This document shows, in pieces, positions 35,307 through 46,750 of a DNA stretch of 64,000 nucleotides. Both the position numbers and the translations under genes were made by a program. Each line of letters begins with the position of its first letter. Within the stretch, counting starts at the first letter, position 1. This DNA comes from Pseudovirgaria hyperparasitica. Its lineage: Eukaryota > Ascomycota > Dothideomycetes > Acrospermales > Acrospermaceae. Below the pieces are notes generated by a model. The model did no database searches. It saw nothing but the letters and a program-made list of their open reading frames with translations, and was not told the origin of the DNA. The DNA is taken from positions 2,319,494 to 2,383,493 of the forward strand of contig NW_022985549.1 of assembly GCF_010093815.1 (NCBI RefSeq), written 5' to 3'.

Positions 35307-36275
35307 ATGTCTTCAAAATCTTCTGAACATCAGAACCCTACGAGCTATACCAGCATGGCAGCAACCGTCGGGGACGTGGAAGCTATTGGGAAACACTGCC
35401 AGGCAGCCTTCTGCAACCAGCTCGACTTCCTACCTTTCCGCTGCGAGAGTTGCAAAGGCACCTTCTGTCTCGAACACCGGACGGAATCTGCTCACAAGTG
35501 TGACAATGCAGGTGCATGGGCGAAAAGAAGGCGTGAAGCTGAATCGCGATCGTCTGGATACACACCAACACAGAAGCCTACTGTCCTCAACCACGAAAAG
35601 CAATGCGCTACTCCAGTGTGCAAGACACTCATCGATACTCCTCTCACCCCTAGCATCCACTGCCCAAACTGCAATAGACACTACTGTCTGAAACACAGAA
35701 TGCGCGAAGACCACGACTGCTCAAATCTCAAGCCCCTCGGCGCACGTCCGCCAAACATGATGCAGCAACAAAGGGAAAAAGGCCTCGCAGCGCTCGATAA
35801 GTTAAGATTATGGGGAGCAAGCAAAAAAGATTCGATGGCTTCTACCGCACAGAAGTCTGGGTCCACTATCGTATCCAAAGCCTCCTCTGGCTCCGCACGG
35901 TCTGCTGCCGCTAGTGTTGCGGCCATAAACCAGCTCAAGAGGACTGCCGTAGGCGATGCAAGCATAGCACAGGACAAACGTATCTACCTATACGTCGACG
36001 CTACGGCAAACACTGCGGAAAAGAAGACCGGAAATTTCTTCTACAACAAAGAACGAACTGTTGGACACCTTCTTGACAAGGCGGCAAAGGACCTCAAAAT
36101 ACCAAATCTCAACAACAGCGGCAAAGAGGAAGATAAGCTTAGTGTATGCCTTGTCATGCCGAAAGGCACCCGGGTGCTCAAATTCTCCGAGAAGCTCTGC
36201 GAAAGCTGCCAGAACGGTGACACAATACACCTTATACGTGGGTTTCCGTCCGCTCCGAACCTGATAGAAATGTAG
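35307..36275 (+). CDS. CUZ1: AN1-type zinc finger protein, Cuz1/ZFAND1-like
   Basis: A single exon of 322 codons. Two AN1 zinc fingers occur at about residues 31-66 (CNQLDFLPFRCESCKG, FCLEHR, HKCDN) and 100-140 (CKTL, HCPNCNRHYCLKHRMREDHDC). The C-terminal part (about 225-315) folds as a ubiquitin-like region (IYLYVDA, LKFSEKLCESCQNGDTIHLI). This two-AN1 plus UBL architecture is that of yeast Cuz1 and human ZFAND1, which link Cdc48/p97 and the proteasome, notably under arsenite stress. Met17 (MAATVGDVEAIG) is an alternative start and would fit orthologues better than Met1. It shares a promoter with QTRT1. No introns are needed. Confidence 0.9.
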   Translation: MSSKSSEHQNPTSYTSMAATVGDVEAIGKHCQAAFCNQLDFLPFRCESCKGTFCLEHRTESAHKCDNAGAWAKRRREAESRSSGYTPTQKPTVLNHEKQCATPVCKTLIDTPLTPSIHCPNCNRHYCLKHRMREDHDCSNLKPLGARPPNMMQQQREKGLAALDKLRLWGASKKDSMASTAQKSGSTIVSKASSGSARSAAASVAAINQLKRTAVGDASIAQDKRIYLYVDATANTAEKKTGNFFYNKERTVGHLLDKAAKDLKIPNLNNSGKEEDKLSVCLVMPKGTRVLKFSEKLCESCQNGDTIHLIRGFPSAPNLIEM

Positions 36276-36353
36276 ACTTATGCTGTCCTTTGTTTGCTCA
36301 CTGTCTTGGATCTTGGTTTACATGATATATTGTACAAGGCGCAGAAAGGTCTC

Positions 36354-37045
36354 CTAGTTTCGATACCCAATCTCATTCGCGTTTCCCTCATCAAATCGAC
36401 TGTCTATATCCTGACTAACTTCATCTGCGAGCTGTTGCAAAACACTGTCCTCCCACCTCCATGTGTGTAAGTAGTCCACGACATCTTGGACGTGGCATGC
36501 GAGAGACAACTCTAGCTGTGCAACCGCCCAAAATTCCAGTCTGTCCCATGTGACGACTACTACTGGAGCATTCTCAGGGGCTGGAAAAAGCTTCACTCAA
36601 TGTATGTCACATCTCCAATTCTGACTACTACTATCGAAGTGGAACTAAGTAGCATTGTCCCACAGGCCTCTAGCCAGCCTCGCCATATATGTATTTACCC
36701 ATGTCTAGTTGACACCTACGACTCTCCAACGTTACGGCCCTGCAAGTTGATACTGACAAGGCTCGCGGCATAGGTATTGTTACAGTTTTGACACAAGACG
36801 AGTGTTCCATCCAGTAACATACCCGAAACCTATTCCGTAGATAAGAGATCACAAAATACAGGCCTCCATTCCTCTTCACTGTCTTCGCTATGATGGTCCC
36901 CCTGGCAATCCCAGCCCCTGCAGGCACACATTCTCGCAGCCCTACACAGAGAGTCTCTAGTGATCCAATGATTGCACTCTACTCAATGCACCTGTGCTGA
37001 CCGTAGCGTCAGGTCCACATACCTGCAAAGGCTAATATGCGACAT
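36354..37045 (-). CDS. possible multi-exon gene of unknown function
   Basis: Coding-looking pieces occur on the minus strand. A start at 37045 (MSHISLC) with a gtatgt donor leads by a ctgtgtag acceptor into a Cys-rich acidic segment (MCACRGWDCQGDHHSEDSEE). A last exon from about 36582 (after a ctttttccag acceptor) reads PENAPVVVVTWDRLEFW and runs to the stop at 36354. The middle exon structure is not resolved by eye. The last exon is tryptophan- and acid-rich with HTWRWEDS. No family is recognised. It could be a real small gene or a decayed one, downstream of and convergent with the AN1 gene. Confidence 0.35.
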
Positions 37046-37569
37046 CGTAAGACAGAGCAATGCTTTTAATAAAGAAGCAGTGCATACAAACATAATTTAG
37101 CCTGAGGGCGTAAGTTGCTAATGCCTGCTTGTGAGATTCAGCACAAGATCTTGCAGACACTTATGACGATTCCTTTACGAAGTTCCGAAAACACAGCCAC
37201 ACAGCCACACAGCCTTCCATCTAGTGACTCAAAGGTGAGTACAGCAATCAAGATCACAGAGACTGTGTTGCCTGCGTATTGTATCAGTCATAGGTCGTAG
37301 AGTATGTTATTGAGCTCGGCCCCACAAGAAGTGATATCTTACGACAGAGGGATTCTGATATGCAGTCCTACCTACGATACTAGACTGCCAACGCTCTTGC
37401 AGCGAGAGACTACTCAATCATTTGGTAACTCTGATTGGAGGACACATAACAAGGCAAGGAATCCCATCTTCAAACAAAGTTTCACATAAGGTGATACGTA
37501 CGCCTCTAAATATCGCGCCTAAGGCGACGTAGTGTTATCTGGAATAATTCAGAACGTGGTATATTGGAG
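37046..37569. other. intergenic region
   Basis: No gene-like frame. A short tandem array of the 8-mer ACACAGCC (three units) lies at about 37192-37215. Confidence 0.4.
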
Positions 37570-37856
37570 CTCATCCCCTCCACATTACTTCTTCTTTTCT
37601 TCGGCGTTCTTTTCCATATTCGCCTTGCTAGCTGCAGCCATCGCTGCTTCTGTCTATTCATGTCAGAACATCGAAAACGCAGATCTAAGACTGTCAAGAG
37701 CAGCGATACCTTACACCTTGGACAACGCTCTGTCTTGAGATGCGACCAACCATGTACTTGACATATAGTCTGATGGGTCTTGCAGAAGTGGCCGACCCTG
37801 CAGTTTCCTTTGCTTCTCATTGGGCAGTGGTGCGTTGTAAATCCTTTTCCTGGCAT
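37570..37856 (-). CDS. very small Cys/His protein, probable zinc binder
   Basis: Two exons (37856-37710, 37653-37570; intron 56 nt) give 76 residues. The first exon has a dense set of possible zinc ligands: HHCPMRSKGNCRVGHFCKTH, then CQVHGWSHLKTERCPRC. The second exon is basic and charged (EYGKERRRKEE). The Cys and His pairs suggest two zinc knuckles. Without splicing the frame would run to 116 residues with a less protein-like tail. Short proteins with this H-C-H-C-H-CxxC layout occur in other moulds; their function is unknown to me. Confidence 0.65.
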
Positions 37857-38597
37857 GATGATGTGCTATGGACGAATGGTTGATGGGAAGCAGTACCTTT
37901 GTTTTATCTCAAACAGGAGTATGGTGCTGGACTCTGAATGGAATTCTTCAGGTGTTGCAGAAAGCTATTACTGTTCTTTTCATATCTGCTAGCTAGAACA
38001 TGTGCACGCAGTCAATGGCGTTGACGATGGAAGCTGCTAGGCAAGCGACGGCCGCTGGTACGGTTGTCCCGTTGAAGCGGTGCACTTCTGTCAGGCGATG
38101 GTAATAGCCATTCCCGAGTGGTATAACGGTAAATCGTTACTAAGTGGTGTTCAGGTAAAGTTCCCTTTCAATTGTATTATGTTTTCAAGATTTTATTTTC
38201 ATGGATGTTAAAGGTCAGCGATGCAGTCTGTCTTGTGAGTTGAAGCACAGTTCCATTCAGATTGTGATGTTCTGCATGAATGAATGTAGTACAGTACATG
38301 AGGATCACAATTGGGAGCACCTGACTCCCTTTTTGCTCTACGCAACTATTAATATATTGTGAAATATCATCGACAGCTTGTTCCTTATCCAGCCTTCACA
38401 CCGCACGCGGCGGGCTAGACCGGAACGGGACGTCGCTCGCGTGAAAACCAGTCATGTCGACCATTTGAGGCAAACATGGACACGTTCACAAGCATTGCCA
38501 GCTCCCACATCATACTTTTACAACCATCTAGGAATGATGTGCGTCAACAAGATCCTCCCCATCAACGCTACTTGACAACATCAACTAAAAGTCTACA
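37857..38597. other. intergenic region
   Basis: Shared upstream region of two divergent genes. AT-rich around 38140-38200. No RNA gene or repeat recognised. Confidence 0.4.
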
Positions 38598-40121
38598 ATG
38601 CCTGAGCAGGAGATCACGCCCCTGCATATAAATCCCTGTGGAGGGCCAAACGCTGAATCGGACGCAGGATCAAGTTTTGAACCTTCCCGTGACGCCGAGA
38701 TATATTTGGATTTGGGGAAAACAACGGATGGCGATGACGATGACGATAACGATGATGAATCGGACACATCCACTGTCCAGTACGAACAGGAGTCCTTCGA
38801 TACCTTTAAGTTTAGAGTGCTACAATTTGCCCAGCGGATCTGGAATGTATCATCAGCTGAACACATTACGATCGAAAGATTGCGGGGAGGAGGATACAAT
38901 CGGGTTATTGGTATCACTGTCGACACGCCTGGAGCAGCCGGAAGCGCTCAGTATATTCTGCGGATCGCGCGGTCTTATAGACCTAGAGTCGACCGAGACG
39001 CTGCCGCCTTCATCTTCGCCAAAAGATGTGGTGATCTCGTACCAGGATGTATGCCAGTTCCTCATGTGCTGGCCTTTGAAGAAGCACCTTGCAATGAACT
39101 GGACGCTCCTTACATGATCCAAAGCCGGCTACCGGGGGAAAACCTTCGCACAACATTCCTAGATCTGGAACACCATCAAAAAGTCCAAGTAGCGACACAA
39201 CTTGGCCGCATAGTTCGCCTCATGCTATCTGTCAAGAAACCTCAGGCAGGGCAGATTGCCTTTTCTGCAGATTCTCGAGCCATGAATATCTGCAACCATC
39301 GGATCGACTCATCTATCCCCTCGGACAGAAGTTCCTTTTTTCTCCCACAGCCCATCATAGAGCCTTTCTTAACCTCGCCTGTGTTGCAACATAACAGGTC
39401 TTGTTCTACCGGAGAGTTTATAATAGGCAAATTCAAGTCACGAAAGAAAGCGCTTGAAGAGGAAAATGTGGATGAATCCACAAAGTATTTCGACGAAGAC
39501 TATCTGGACCAACTAATCACCATGACCACAGAGATGGATAGTGAGGGATGGTTCAGGAACGTTCCGTTCTCTCTGTGCCACTGGGATTTTGAACCTCGAA
39601 ACATTCTTCTTAGCTCCGACCGAGACGCGTCATCAGATGTCAATATCACAGGTATCCTAGACTGGGACCACGCCAGCATTGCACCAGCTTTCATGTCGTG
39701 TAGGCCGCCAATGTGGATCTGGGCATGGGATGATGAAGATGATGAGGATGAGCGCCTGGCCAACGATGAGCCTGCCACGCAAGAGGATCGTGAACTGAAA
39801 CAATGTTTCGAAGAAGCTGCTGGGCCAGAGTATGTGCGTTACGCATATCCTCCGCCATATCGACTTGCTCGAAGACTTGTGCGGTTTGCAATCGAAGGAT
39901 TCAGTCCCAATGATAACAACATGCGCTTCAGTCACTTCTATCAAGAAGCCGAAGCAATGATGGCAGAATGGGCTGGCATGCGGACAGTCTCTCCTGTAGA
40001 GCGTCAGGAGGGTCCTTGCGACGAAGTGCAACAGAATGGTACTGGAGAAGAGTGCTCGACAGAAAGCATTGGGACCACCAGTGACGAAGGGGCTGTGTTC
40101 GTTGATCCGGACCAGGACTAG
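38598..40121 (+). CDS. APH-fold phosphotransferase-like protein
   Basis: A single exon of 507 codons. It has the fungal aminoglycoside-phosphotransferase/kinase-like fold: a nucleotide loop (ERLRGGGYNRVIGITV) and YILRIAR containing the likely ATP-contacting Arg. The catalytic loop is CHWDFEPRNILL (about 327-338; H-x-D-x4-N) and the metal-binding segment is GILDWDHASI. An acidic run (GDDDDDNDDESD) near residue 45 and a second one after MWIWAWDDEDDEDE are typical of the large mould-specific branch of this family. Substrates are unknown; many members are probably pseudokinases or small-molecule kinases, but here the key His/Asp/Asn are kept. No signal peptide. Confidence 0.85.
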   Translation: MPEQEITPLHINPCGGPNAESDAGSSFEPSRDAEIYLDLGKTTDGDDDDDNDDESDTSTVQYEQESFDTFKFRVLQFAQRIWNVSSAEHITIERLRGGGYNRVIGITVDTPGAAGSAQYILRIARSYRPRVDRDAAAFIFAKRCGDLVPGCMPVPHVLAFEEAPCNELDAPYMIQSRLPGENLRTTFLDLEHHQKVQVATQLGRIVRLMLSVKKPQAGQIAFSADSRAMNICNHRIDSSIPSDRSSFFLPQPIIEPFLTSPVLQHNRSCSTGEFIIGKFKSRKKALEEENVDESTKYFDEDYLDQLITMTTEMDSEGWFRNVPFSLCHWDFEPRNILLSSDRDASSDVNITGILDWDHASIAPAFMSCRPPMWIWAWDDEDDEDERLANDEPATQEDRELKQCFEEAAGPEYVRYAYPPPYRLARRLVRFAIEGFSPNDNNMRFSHFYQEAEAMMAEWAGMRTVSPVERQEGPCDEVQQNGTGEECSTESIGTTSDEGAVFVDPDQD

Positions 40122-41444
40122 TCGTAGACTGTAAAGCCTCTCTTCCGTAGACTACAGTACTTCTTCTCCTTCTTCCCTTTCTCTTGCCTGACTCAAACTA
40201 GAATCATCACTTCTTACATCTTCTTCAACAGAAACACACGCCATACGGAAAGCTCGAGAGCGTCAAAATCTCTCGTCATACTGTCTCTAGGTCAGAGATG
40301 AGTTGCAAAGCTCATACCTAAATGTTCTGTCGTAAACAATGTAAGGCATAGCTCTAAATACTCATTCGTTCAGAACGCTTCTTGTGCAATATGGCTCACT
40401 CATGATGCATAGTCCTACCAAGCATACGTCTTTGTGCAATCATTTGCTATATGGGCCCTACGGAAGAGTTAAGAAAGAGCCCATAGCTTTAGATTTCGGC
40501 ATTCGACCCAGATGTACGAATACGTATCTATGAACGTCAGTCGATGAACCATCTCTTCATTAAAACAATTGAATCCTCACGACCTGGCTACTTAACCGTG
40601 AACAACATGTCTCATTCTTCTGGATAGGTAGTCTCTCAATGGCAGCAGCGTCTACACTATATGCAACTGCCTCTAGATCAAATACGATGATGAAAACGAG
40701 AGAAGGGTACGAGTTGTGCTAACGGGATAGACTGGTCCCTTTGAATTCTGCATGGTCCAAAGGCGAACCTGCCCTTCACGATCGGAGCATGACTTCGTCA
40801 GACAGAATATTGCGACTGGAGACCTGTCAGTAATCACCCAGTCCCCAGCCAGTCGTGGACACAAATACCTAGACTGCATTGCGTTGAGCTTGCTATTTTT
40901 CTCTATAGACCCCTGAAAATCCTGTGGTATATGATAATAGCGTCCGTTCGACGCATATATTGATGGAAAGTCTTCGCATATGAGGGAAAAAGACAACAGG
41001 AATATCCAGGGCGCACTTGGACCCTAACAATGTTCTATCCTTACCATCATCGAGCTCCGACCAATCGTACTAGTCAAAATACGAGCATTAAGACGCTACA
41101 TTGCTTAGCGCCATCAAGCTACACGGCTCGGATGCTTTCATTTCTCCTCCGACTCGCCAGATTGGGGGATGCCCAGTCCGATCTTTGTCGGATCCTGCCT
41201 CGGTCAGTCTGGGCGAGAGTCATAGCAGCCATATTGCTCCAATAATGACTGCGACCTCGTATTCAGGCTCCACGTGTGATCGCCTTCAGCTTTCAAGAAC
41301 ATGGCTCGCTCATTGAGCGTGCTGATGGCTTTCCGTTGGCGTTGGAAATCATGACTCGAATGACAAGGCTGGCGCTCATATCAAGAGTGCTTCCTCGCCT
41401 TGCATATCCTTTTCCAACATCAAGGCGTGCAAGGAGAGAGCAGG
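40122..41444. other. intergenic region
   Basis: The 3' flank of the APH-like gene and the promoter of the Cys-rich GPI gene. A minus frame at 40673-40996 starts at TTG and has no motif. Nothing else is seen. Confidence 0.4.
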
Positions 41445-42668
41445 ATGTTACTATCTGCACTATATATCGCGTTCATTGCTTTCGCGACTTCAGCGTACGC
41501 CGGCAACTATGCAGGCGACTTCAACGCGCTCATCGAATTCGCGCCGCTGGCTGTAGATTCATCAAGCAATGCTTCGAATGTCGAGCAAGCCAAGAGCAAC
41601 GATTACGGGATGGACATGTTTGCGGCAATGAAGTCGAGGCGACAGTCTTGCTCAGCTGGTTATGGGATATGCTATGGTACGAGCAGTGTTTCCGCATCCG
41701 GCAACTTTGTTCTGAACTTTCCACAGAGACTGGGCGTTGTTGCCCCGACCCGGACGGCCAAGGCGGATGCTGTGATGGCTCGGGAGTGTGTATCACTGCT
41801 GGCGACACCTGCTGTGCGGCTGGTCATGCGTGTCAAGCGGGCCGGGATTGTTGCGGTGATGGATGCGTTACCGAGGGCTCACAATGCTGTCAAGGAACAA
41901 GTTCGTAAAGACATTAATATCCACAGACTTTGATCCTGACCAATCCAGCCGTATACGTTTGTACTTCCGACGAGGAGTGCTGCTCAGACTCCTGCATGCC
42001 AATAGGGAGTCAGTGTTGCGACAGTATGTATCAAGTCCAGTGATCTCTTCTGCATTGGCTAAGGCATTCTAGATGGTCAGTATTGCGAAAGTGGTAATAG
42101 TTGCTACAGCTTTGACGACGATCCATCCGATATCTTTTGCTGTACTAATGAAGCCTGCACTGCTTATGTCGAGGGCGGCGTGACGACAACACGTACGACT
42201 TCACAGGCTCCACCACAAAGCACCCGTCTACCCTCAACAGAAGAGTATCAGTACTACTACATCGTCTATACTTGGTACTACTATGCCTATTACTATACTC
42301 TTGTTCAACGAACATCTGTCGTTACCTACACCTACACCACGACTACAACTACATTATCAATATATGCCACCAACTCCCAGGAGGCCTCTTCCATCGGAGA
42401 AAGCCAGATCGAGACAATCACGCGAATACCTCCGGAGGATGCAAGTACCGAGTTGGCGAGTCTTGTTGAGACAGCTCCACCATCAGTATCGCAGACAGCC
42501 AATATCATAGCGGGGACCATCGCACCCGGAGGTACGAGAAGCGTAGCAGCGACCACTACCGGGACGGGGCCGGAAGAGACCGAAGGTGCGAGCGCTGGAG
42601 CGAGGATTCAGGCGGGCCTACCATTAGTGGCGATAAACGCGATGGTAGCATTATGGATCTACATGTAA
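41445..42668 (+). CDS. Cys-rich GPI-anchored surface protein
   Basis: Four exons (41445-41676, 41727-41900, 41949-42023, 42073-42668) with introns of 48-50 nt give 358 residues. A signal peptide (MLLSALYIAFIAFATSAYA) is followed by a Cys-rich repeat region with CC pairs: RCCPDPDGQGGCC, TCCAAGHACQAGRDCC, QCCQG, EECCSDSC and QCCD. Next come a YYYIVYTWYYYAYYY Tyr-rich segment and a Thr-rich stalk (TYTYTTTTTTLS). The C-terminus ends in a hydrophobic GLPLVAINAMVALWIYM stretch consistent with a GPI signal. Such proteins sit at the fungal wall or membrane; the role is unknown. Frame continuity of the CC pattern across each splice supports the model. Confidence 0.85.
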
Positions 42669-43583
42669 ATCCGGAAGTTAATAGATGAGGTACACTATAG
42701 GCAACATTATCCGTCTAATGTAATGTAGGGTTAATTCAGATCATGTTTCGTTGACGACTTTTCTTATCAGACGTCCAAACGGGCTGCTGTATTTCCGTCC
42801 ATGTCTACGCTCAACTAATCTTACCAACTGCAACTCAAAATCATGCCCGAGTGAGCAGTCCTTATACTTGTAGAGCATACATAACAAAAAAACCATGCGG
42901 ACAGCAAATCCCTGACACATAGCGAAGTATCATGAAAGATACCAGAGTGACGGAAACGGTGACAGCAACTGTGAAGTGCTAAGAATGGCAAGTTCTGACC
43001 TTTGGGCGGCAACAATAGGTCTCCGTAGAAGACGGCACTATATAAGCTCTCCCAAGATGAGGGTTAAATGCGAAAAAATATTCACACGAGCAAAGGAGCG
43101 CCCTGTTCCAAAGAGTTATGCATGCGGCGCTAGCAGTTCAGATCTCAAATAACAAGGGGGAGCATTTCGCCGTCCGGGGCGTCAAGTTGACTATGCCTTG
43201 TGGAACATATCTGACTCCCGTGACATGTTTGAGAAGTTGATAATCAGTGCTAGGTGATGTGTCGCAGGTTATTGCATGTCCGCCAGAAGCTGAGTATAGC
43301 TGGATCATTAAGCCATCCAAGCAGTCGGACTCGTACTACAGGTATTCGTGCTGCTCTGGGGAAATGCTTATGATCTGAAGAGGACGACGGCGGAAGGGTA
43401 GCAAGACGTCAAATGAAACAATATGGAGGTGTATTGTGTATTATTGGATGATTATTTGAAGACAGTCAGACTATAGTTGAGCAGTTCTACGTGCGGGTAG
43501 GCTCTCTCTGTCTGAGACCTGCCATATTCACGAAGTCCTTCCTCGTCCACACGTCAAATATGCAATGAGGACAGAACAAATCT
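42669..43583. other. intergenic region
   Basis: Between two convergent genes. No gene-like frame is seen. Confidence 0.4.
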
Positions 43584-45227
43584 CTACTTTTTACCGCGTC
43601 GACCTCCCCGACGACTGTCACCTTGACCTCCACGGGCACCACCACGTCCTCCTCTACCGCCACCACTTCGTTCAATATGGCCAATGTTCAAGCCTTGCAC
43701 ACCTCTAAGGCCCATCTTTCCGACAACCGTTCTGTCAATCAAAGGAGGTTCGGGACAGCCCATCGCTCGTGCATATTCATTGGCCTCTTGAACGAGCATG
43801 TTGTTATCGAACTGGAGTTGTTTTGTAAAAGATTTGTTGAAACCCAACCAGGCCTGATATGCTTTTGCCTTGGTGAGCTGATCAACGCCTGTGAAAGCTG
43901 CGGCTAATTCACGGGGTTGGCTCAACGCTAGGTCTTCGAGAAGATCTACAGGGTAAGGTTGAATGGGGAGACGCTTGTTGACATGCAAAAAAAAGCGTTC
44001 GCGTTGTGTCAGGATTATGAATGCGCGACCTTCGTTTCCGGCGCGCGCGGTACGACCAACTCGGTGGACGTACTGATCGCCACTGGATGGCAGACCCACC
44101 TGGACGACATGCGAGACATTCGGGAAGTCCATTCCACGGCCGATAACGTCACTTGCAAACATGATGCCAGCTTTGGCCTCCTTGAATTCATTGGTTGTTC
44201 GTGTGCGGTTCGATTGAGTGAGTCGCGACTGGAGCTGGAAGACTTGGAGCGTTGAATTGCTTGCAAGCAGATTGGTGAATAGCGAATGCATAAGTGCCAC
44301 GCCATTGGCTGTGGTCCCGAAAACAATGACCTTGAAATCGCCGACAGTGGATTTGTATTCCATCTGCAGGAGCGCCCAGAGTGCATTATACACGTCGCTG
44401 ACTGACGGCACAACCGCAAAAAACTGGGGTACACGATCGATTGTTGGCGTCTCGTTAGGATCAACGGTCGATAAACGAGTGTGGTCGTTCTTCAGGACTT
44501 TTGACAGCACAGGTTGGATTTTTGGAGGAATAGTGGCGCTGAAACACATGCCTTGCCAATTGGCTTGCTGCTTCTGTGGGAGTCGGCGCAAGATGTCGTT
44601 GAGGGCTACTAGAAAACCGGCCTCTAGCATTTGATCCGCTTCATCCAGAATCAAAGTGCGAATGGATTGAAATTTATGGGCGATGTATTCATCGTTGAGG
44701 TAGTCATTTAGTCGACCGGGAGTCGCCACCAAGACCTTTGGGTCACCACCGAGGAATGTTTTCAGATCACGCTCCTTTGAGGTACCACCGTACGCGGTAT
44801 GACATTCGATCTTCGGTTGGAGTTTGGCTGTGACTGCATTGCATTCTTTCGCGATTTGCAGTGCAAGCTCACGAGTAGGTGAGAGGATGAGGATCGCAAC
44901 CTGGCCTTTCGGAATATTTTGATTCGAGGCGAGTAGTGACTGCAGCGCTGGCAGTAGGAATGCAATTGTTTTGCCAGTCCCAGTCTTAGCTTGGACGAGG
45001 CAGTCGGCTTGATAGTTCGGTAGCTCGGTGAGCACTTTTTCCTGAACCGGTGTCATGAACCTGGGCTTGGTGGTCAGTATATGCCTCCGATTGGCGCTAA
45101 ACCAGGACGGACGTTTTTCTCACTGGTAACCCATGCTGTTCAGGCCGTTCAGCAGGCCTGGGGCCACATTGCTCTCAAGGACACTCCATCTCTGCGGCTC
45201 CCTGGTCGTTGTTCCAGCAGTGGCCAT
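43584..45227 (-). CDS. DEAD-box ATP-dependent RNA helicase, Mss116-type
   Basis: Two exons (45227-45124, 45060-43584; intron 63 nt) give 526 residues. All helicase motifs are present: Q motif (FMTPVQEKVL), Walker A (QAKTGTGKT), SPTRELALQ, ATPGRL, DEAD (ILDEADQML), SAT (CFSATIP), GRGMDFPNV and HRVGRTARAGN. The C-terminus is an RGG-rich tail (GGGRGGRGGARGGQ). Family members of the Mss116 group act in mitochondrial RNA splicing and folding. The chosen ATG (MATAG) lacks a clear presequence, but in the same frame upstream there is an Arg/Ser-rich stretch (RHSPSHTTYSSQLPKAL) with no ATG. The true start may lie in a further 5' exon. Confidence 0.88.
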
Positions 45228-45640
45228 AGTGTGGTTTCGCGTATGCACGGAGATGCCCAGATGCAGTGGTTGAGGACTGAGAGCCTTGGGCAACTGTGAG
45301 CTGTATGTTGTATGTGAAGGACTGTGACGCGTTTCTAAACAACGATTGAAAGAAATTGGAGATGCCAAGCTTTGAGGCGTCGACACAGGGCTCGCGCTAA
45401 CCCATAATCGGCTTAGCTGTAATTGACAACGTTGATTACGCTCCACGACGATGACATTCACTTGTCTGCACCAGCGTTGCAGCAGCGTCTCACATGTGCC
45501 ACCGGCTATCAGGAATCCTGAAGATGTACTCAAGACTTGAAAGGGGTGCCCGTGCTGACAAAACAGGCAGTGGATATTACATCTGACTCGAATTCCAGAC
45601 CTGAAAGCAAGAATCCACTGTGACGTGACCTTTCCACCCC
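45228..45640. other. intergenic region
   Basis: Upstream of the helicase. The helicase frame stays open through much of it (see helicase entry), so a missed 5' exon or start is possible. Confidence 0.4.
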
Positions 45641-46750
45641 TCACGCCACAGTAAGGTTGTCCATCACCTCGACATTGACCTTCCACTGGTCCCACAGATG
45701 TGGCATCACTCCCTGCATCAACGTGGATGCAAATTGCTCTTTGGCCATGTGCTTCAATGACCAGTAGTGTCGTAGGAACTGTCCGGTACATTCGGGGATG
45801 TTTACCTCAGGACAACCGTTCGCATCTCGACATGGCAGCTCTTTGATGTTCTCCCCGAACTCATATCGAATGAACTCTCCTAGTGCGGACTGTTCATGGA
45901 AATACTGTAGCTTCCATTTCTCGCACCCTGGATATCGTTCGCCTTTCGTACACTCACTCCACGCGTCGTATATATCTTTCGCGTGTGGAGCCGCGGGCTG
46001 CGTAATCATGAACCCTGTATTCGGCAGCACACGGTGTTTCGAATCGAAATTTGCTCCTGCGGCCGGATCTAGAGCGGTGGCGAGCGCAGTCGCTTCAGTG
46101 ATGTTCCAGTAGTTGAACAGCCATTCCAGCGGAAGGTGAGGATGCACAAATGCCACATCCGCATCCAACGTTACGATCCAGTCGTACGAACTCAACATAC
46201 TGGCCGTCGCAGCGATCTTACCCCAGGTTCCGTAGTGACCCTCCCATGATTTTGCACGGATGAACCTATAGTCGTATCCGTGAATTAGTGCGAAGAGTTG
46301 ATGCGACAAGATTCCTGCAGAGAGATAATGTAGGTTATCCCATCTAGGAGCGTCTGTAGAGAACACTTGGCCTTCTCCATCGAGCGGTCGAGTATCGACA
46401 TCAAGTATGAGCAGCCTCTTTCCGAGTCGTGATGTAAATCGTAGCGGTTCAGATGTGGACAGATTGTGACGTTCGCCCGAGAGATCAATAAAGCTTGAGG
46501 CATCGATATCGACTACGGAAGACTGATATAGGGCCCGAAGTATGTCAAGAACATTGTGTGTACTCTGCGGGACCGAATTGACGGAGCCAGGGCCATCCAC
46601 CGAAAATGTTACGAGATGGAAGCTTCGCTGTACCAGATGTGTTGGTAGCTGGCTAAAGGTGAAAACTAAAAGGCAAGTTCCAAACACGAGGAGCCAAGCA
46701 GCGACTCTTGGTATTGGAATAGAGGTGAGATGTCGCATGATAACCAGCAT
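45641..46750 (-). CDS. glycosyltransferase, GT34-like, type II membrane protein
   Basis: A single exon of 369 codons from ATG 46750; the second Met (46738) is also possible. A single N-terminal membrane anchor (AAWLLVFGTCLLVFTF) after a short basic head fits Golgi type II topology. The catalytic domain has RLLILDVDT, HGYDYRF, GTWGKIAATASML and the DXD motif in IVTLDADVAFVHP. Several Cys and NxT/S sites occur in the luminal part. This pattern recalls the GMA12/MNN10 galactosyl/mannosyltransferase family (GT34), but the identification is by eye. It is divergent from the transporter gene at 47178. Confidence 0.75.
   Translation of the reverse strand: MLVIMRHLTSIPIPRVAAWLLVFGTCLLVFTFSQLPTHLVQRSFHLVTFSVDGPGSVNSVPQSTHNVLDILRALYQSSVVDIDASSFIDLSGERHNLSTSEPLRFTSRLGKRLLILDVDTRPLDGEGQVFSTDAPRWDNLHYLSAGILSHQLFALIHGYDYRFIRAKSWEGHYGTWGKIAATASMLSSYDWIVTLDADVAFVHPHLPLEWLFNYWNITEATALATALDPAAGANFDSKHRVLPNTGFMITQPAAPHAKDIYDAWSECTKGERYPGCEKWKLQYFHEQSALGEFIRYEFGENIKELPCRDANGCPEVNIPECTGQFLRHYWSLKHMAKEQFASTLMQGVMPHLWDQWKVNVEVMDNLTVA

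Noticed and set aside
37192-37215. Three direct 8-bp units, considered as a CRISPR-like or regulatory array
   Set aside because: Too short and contiguous; there are no spacers and it is an ordinary microsatellite. No CRISPR array occurs in the window.
40673-40996. 107-residue minus frame
   Set aside because: It opens at TTG and shows no conserved pattern.
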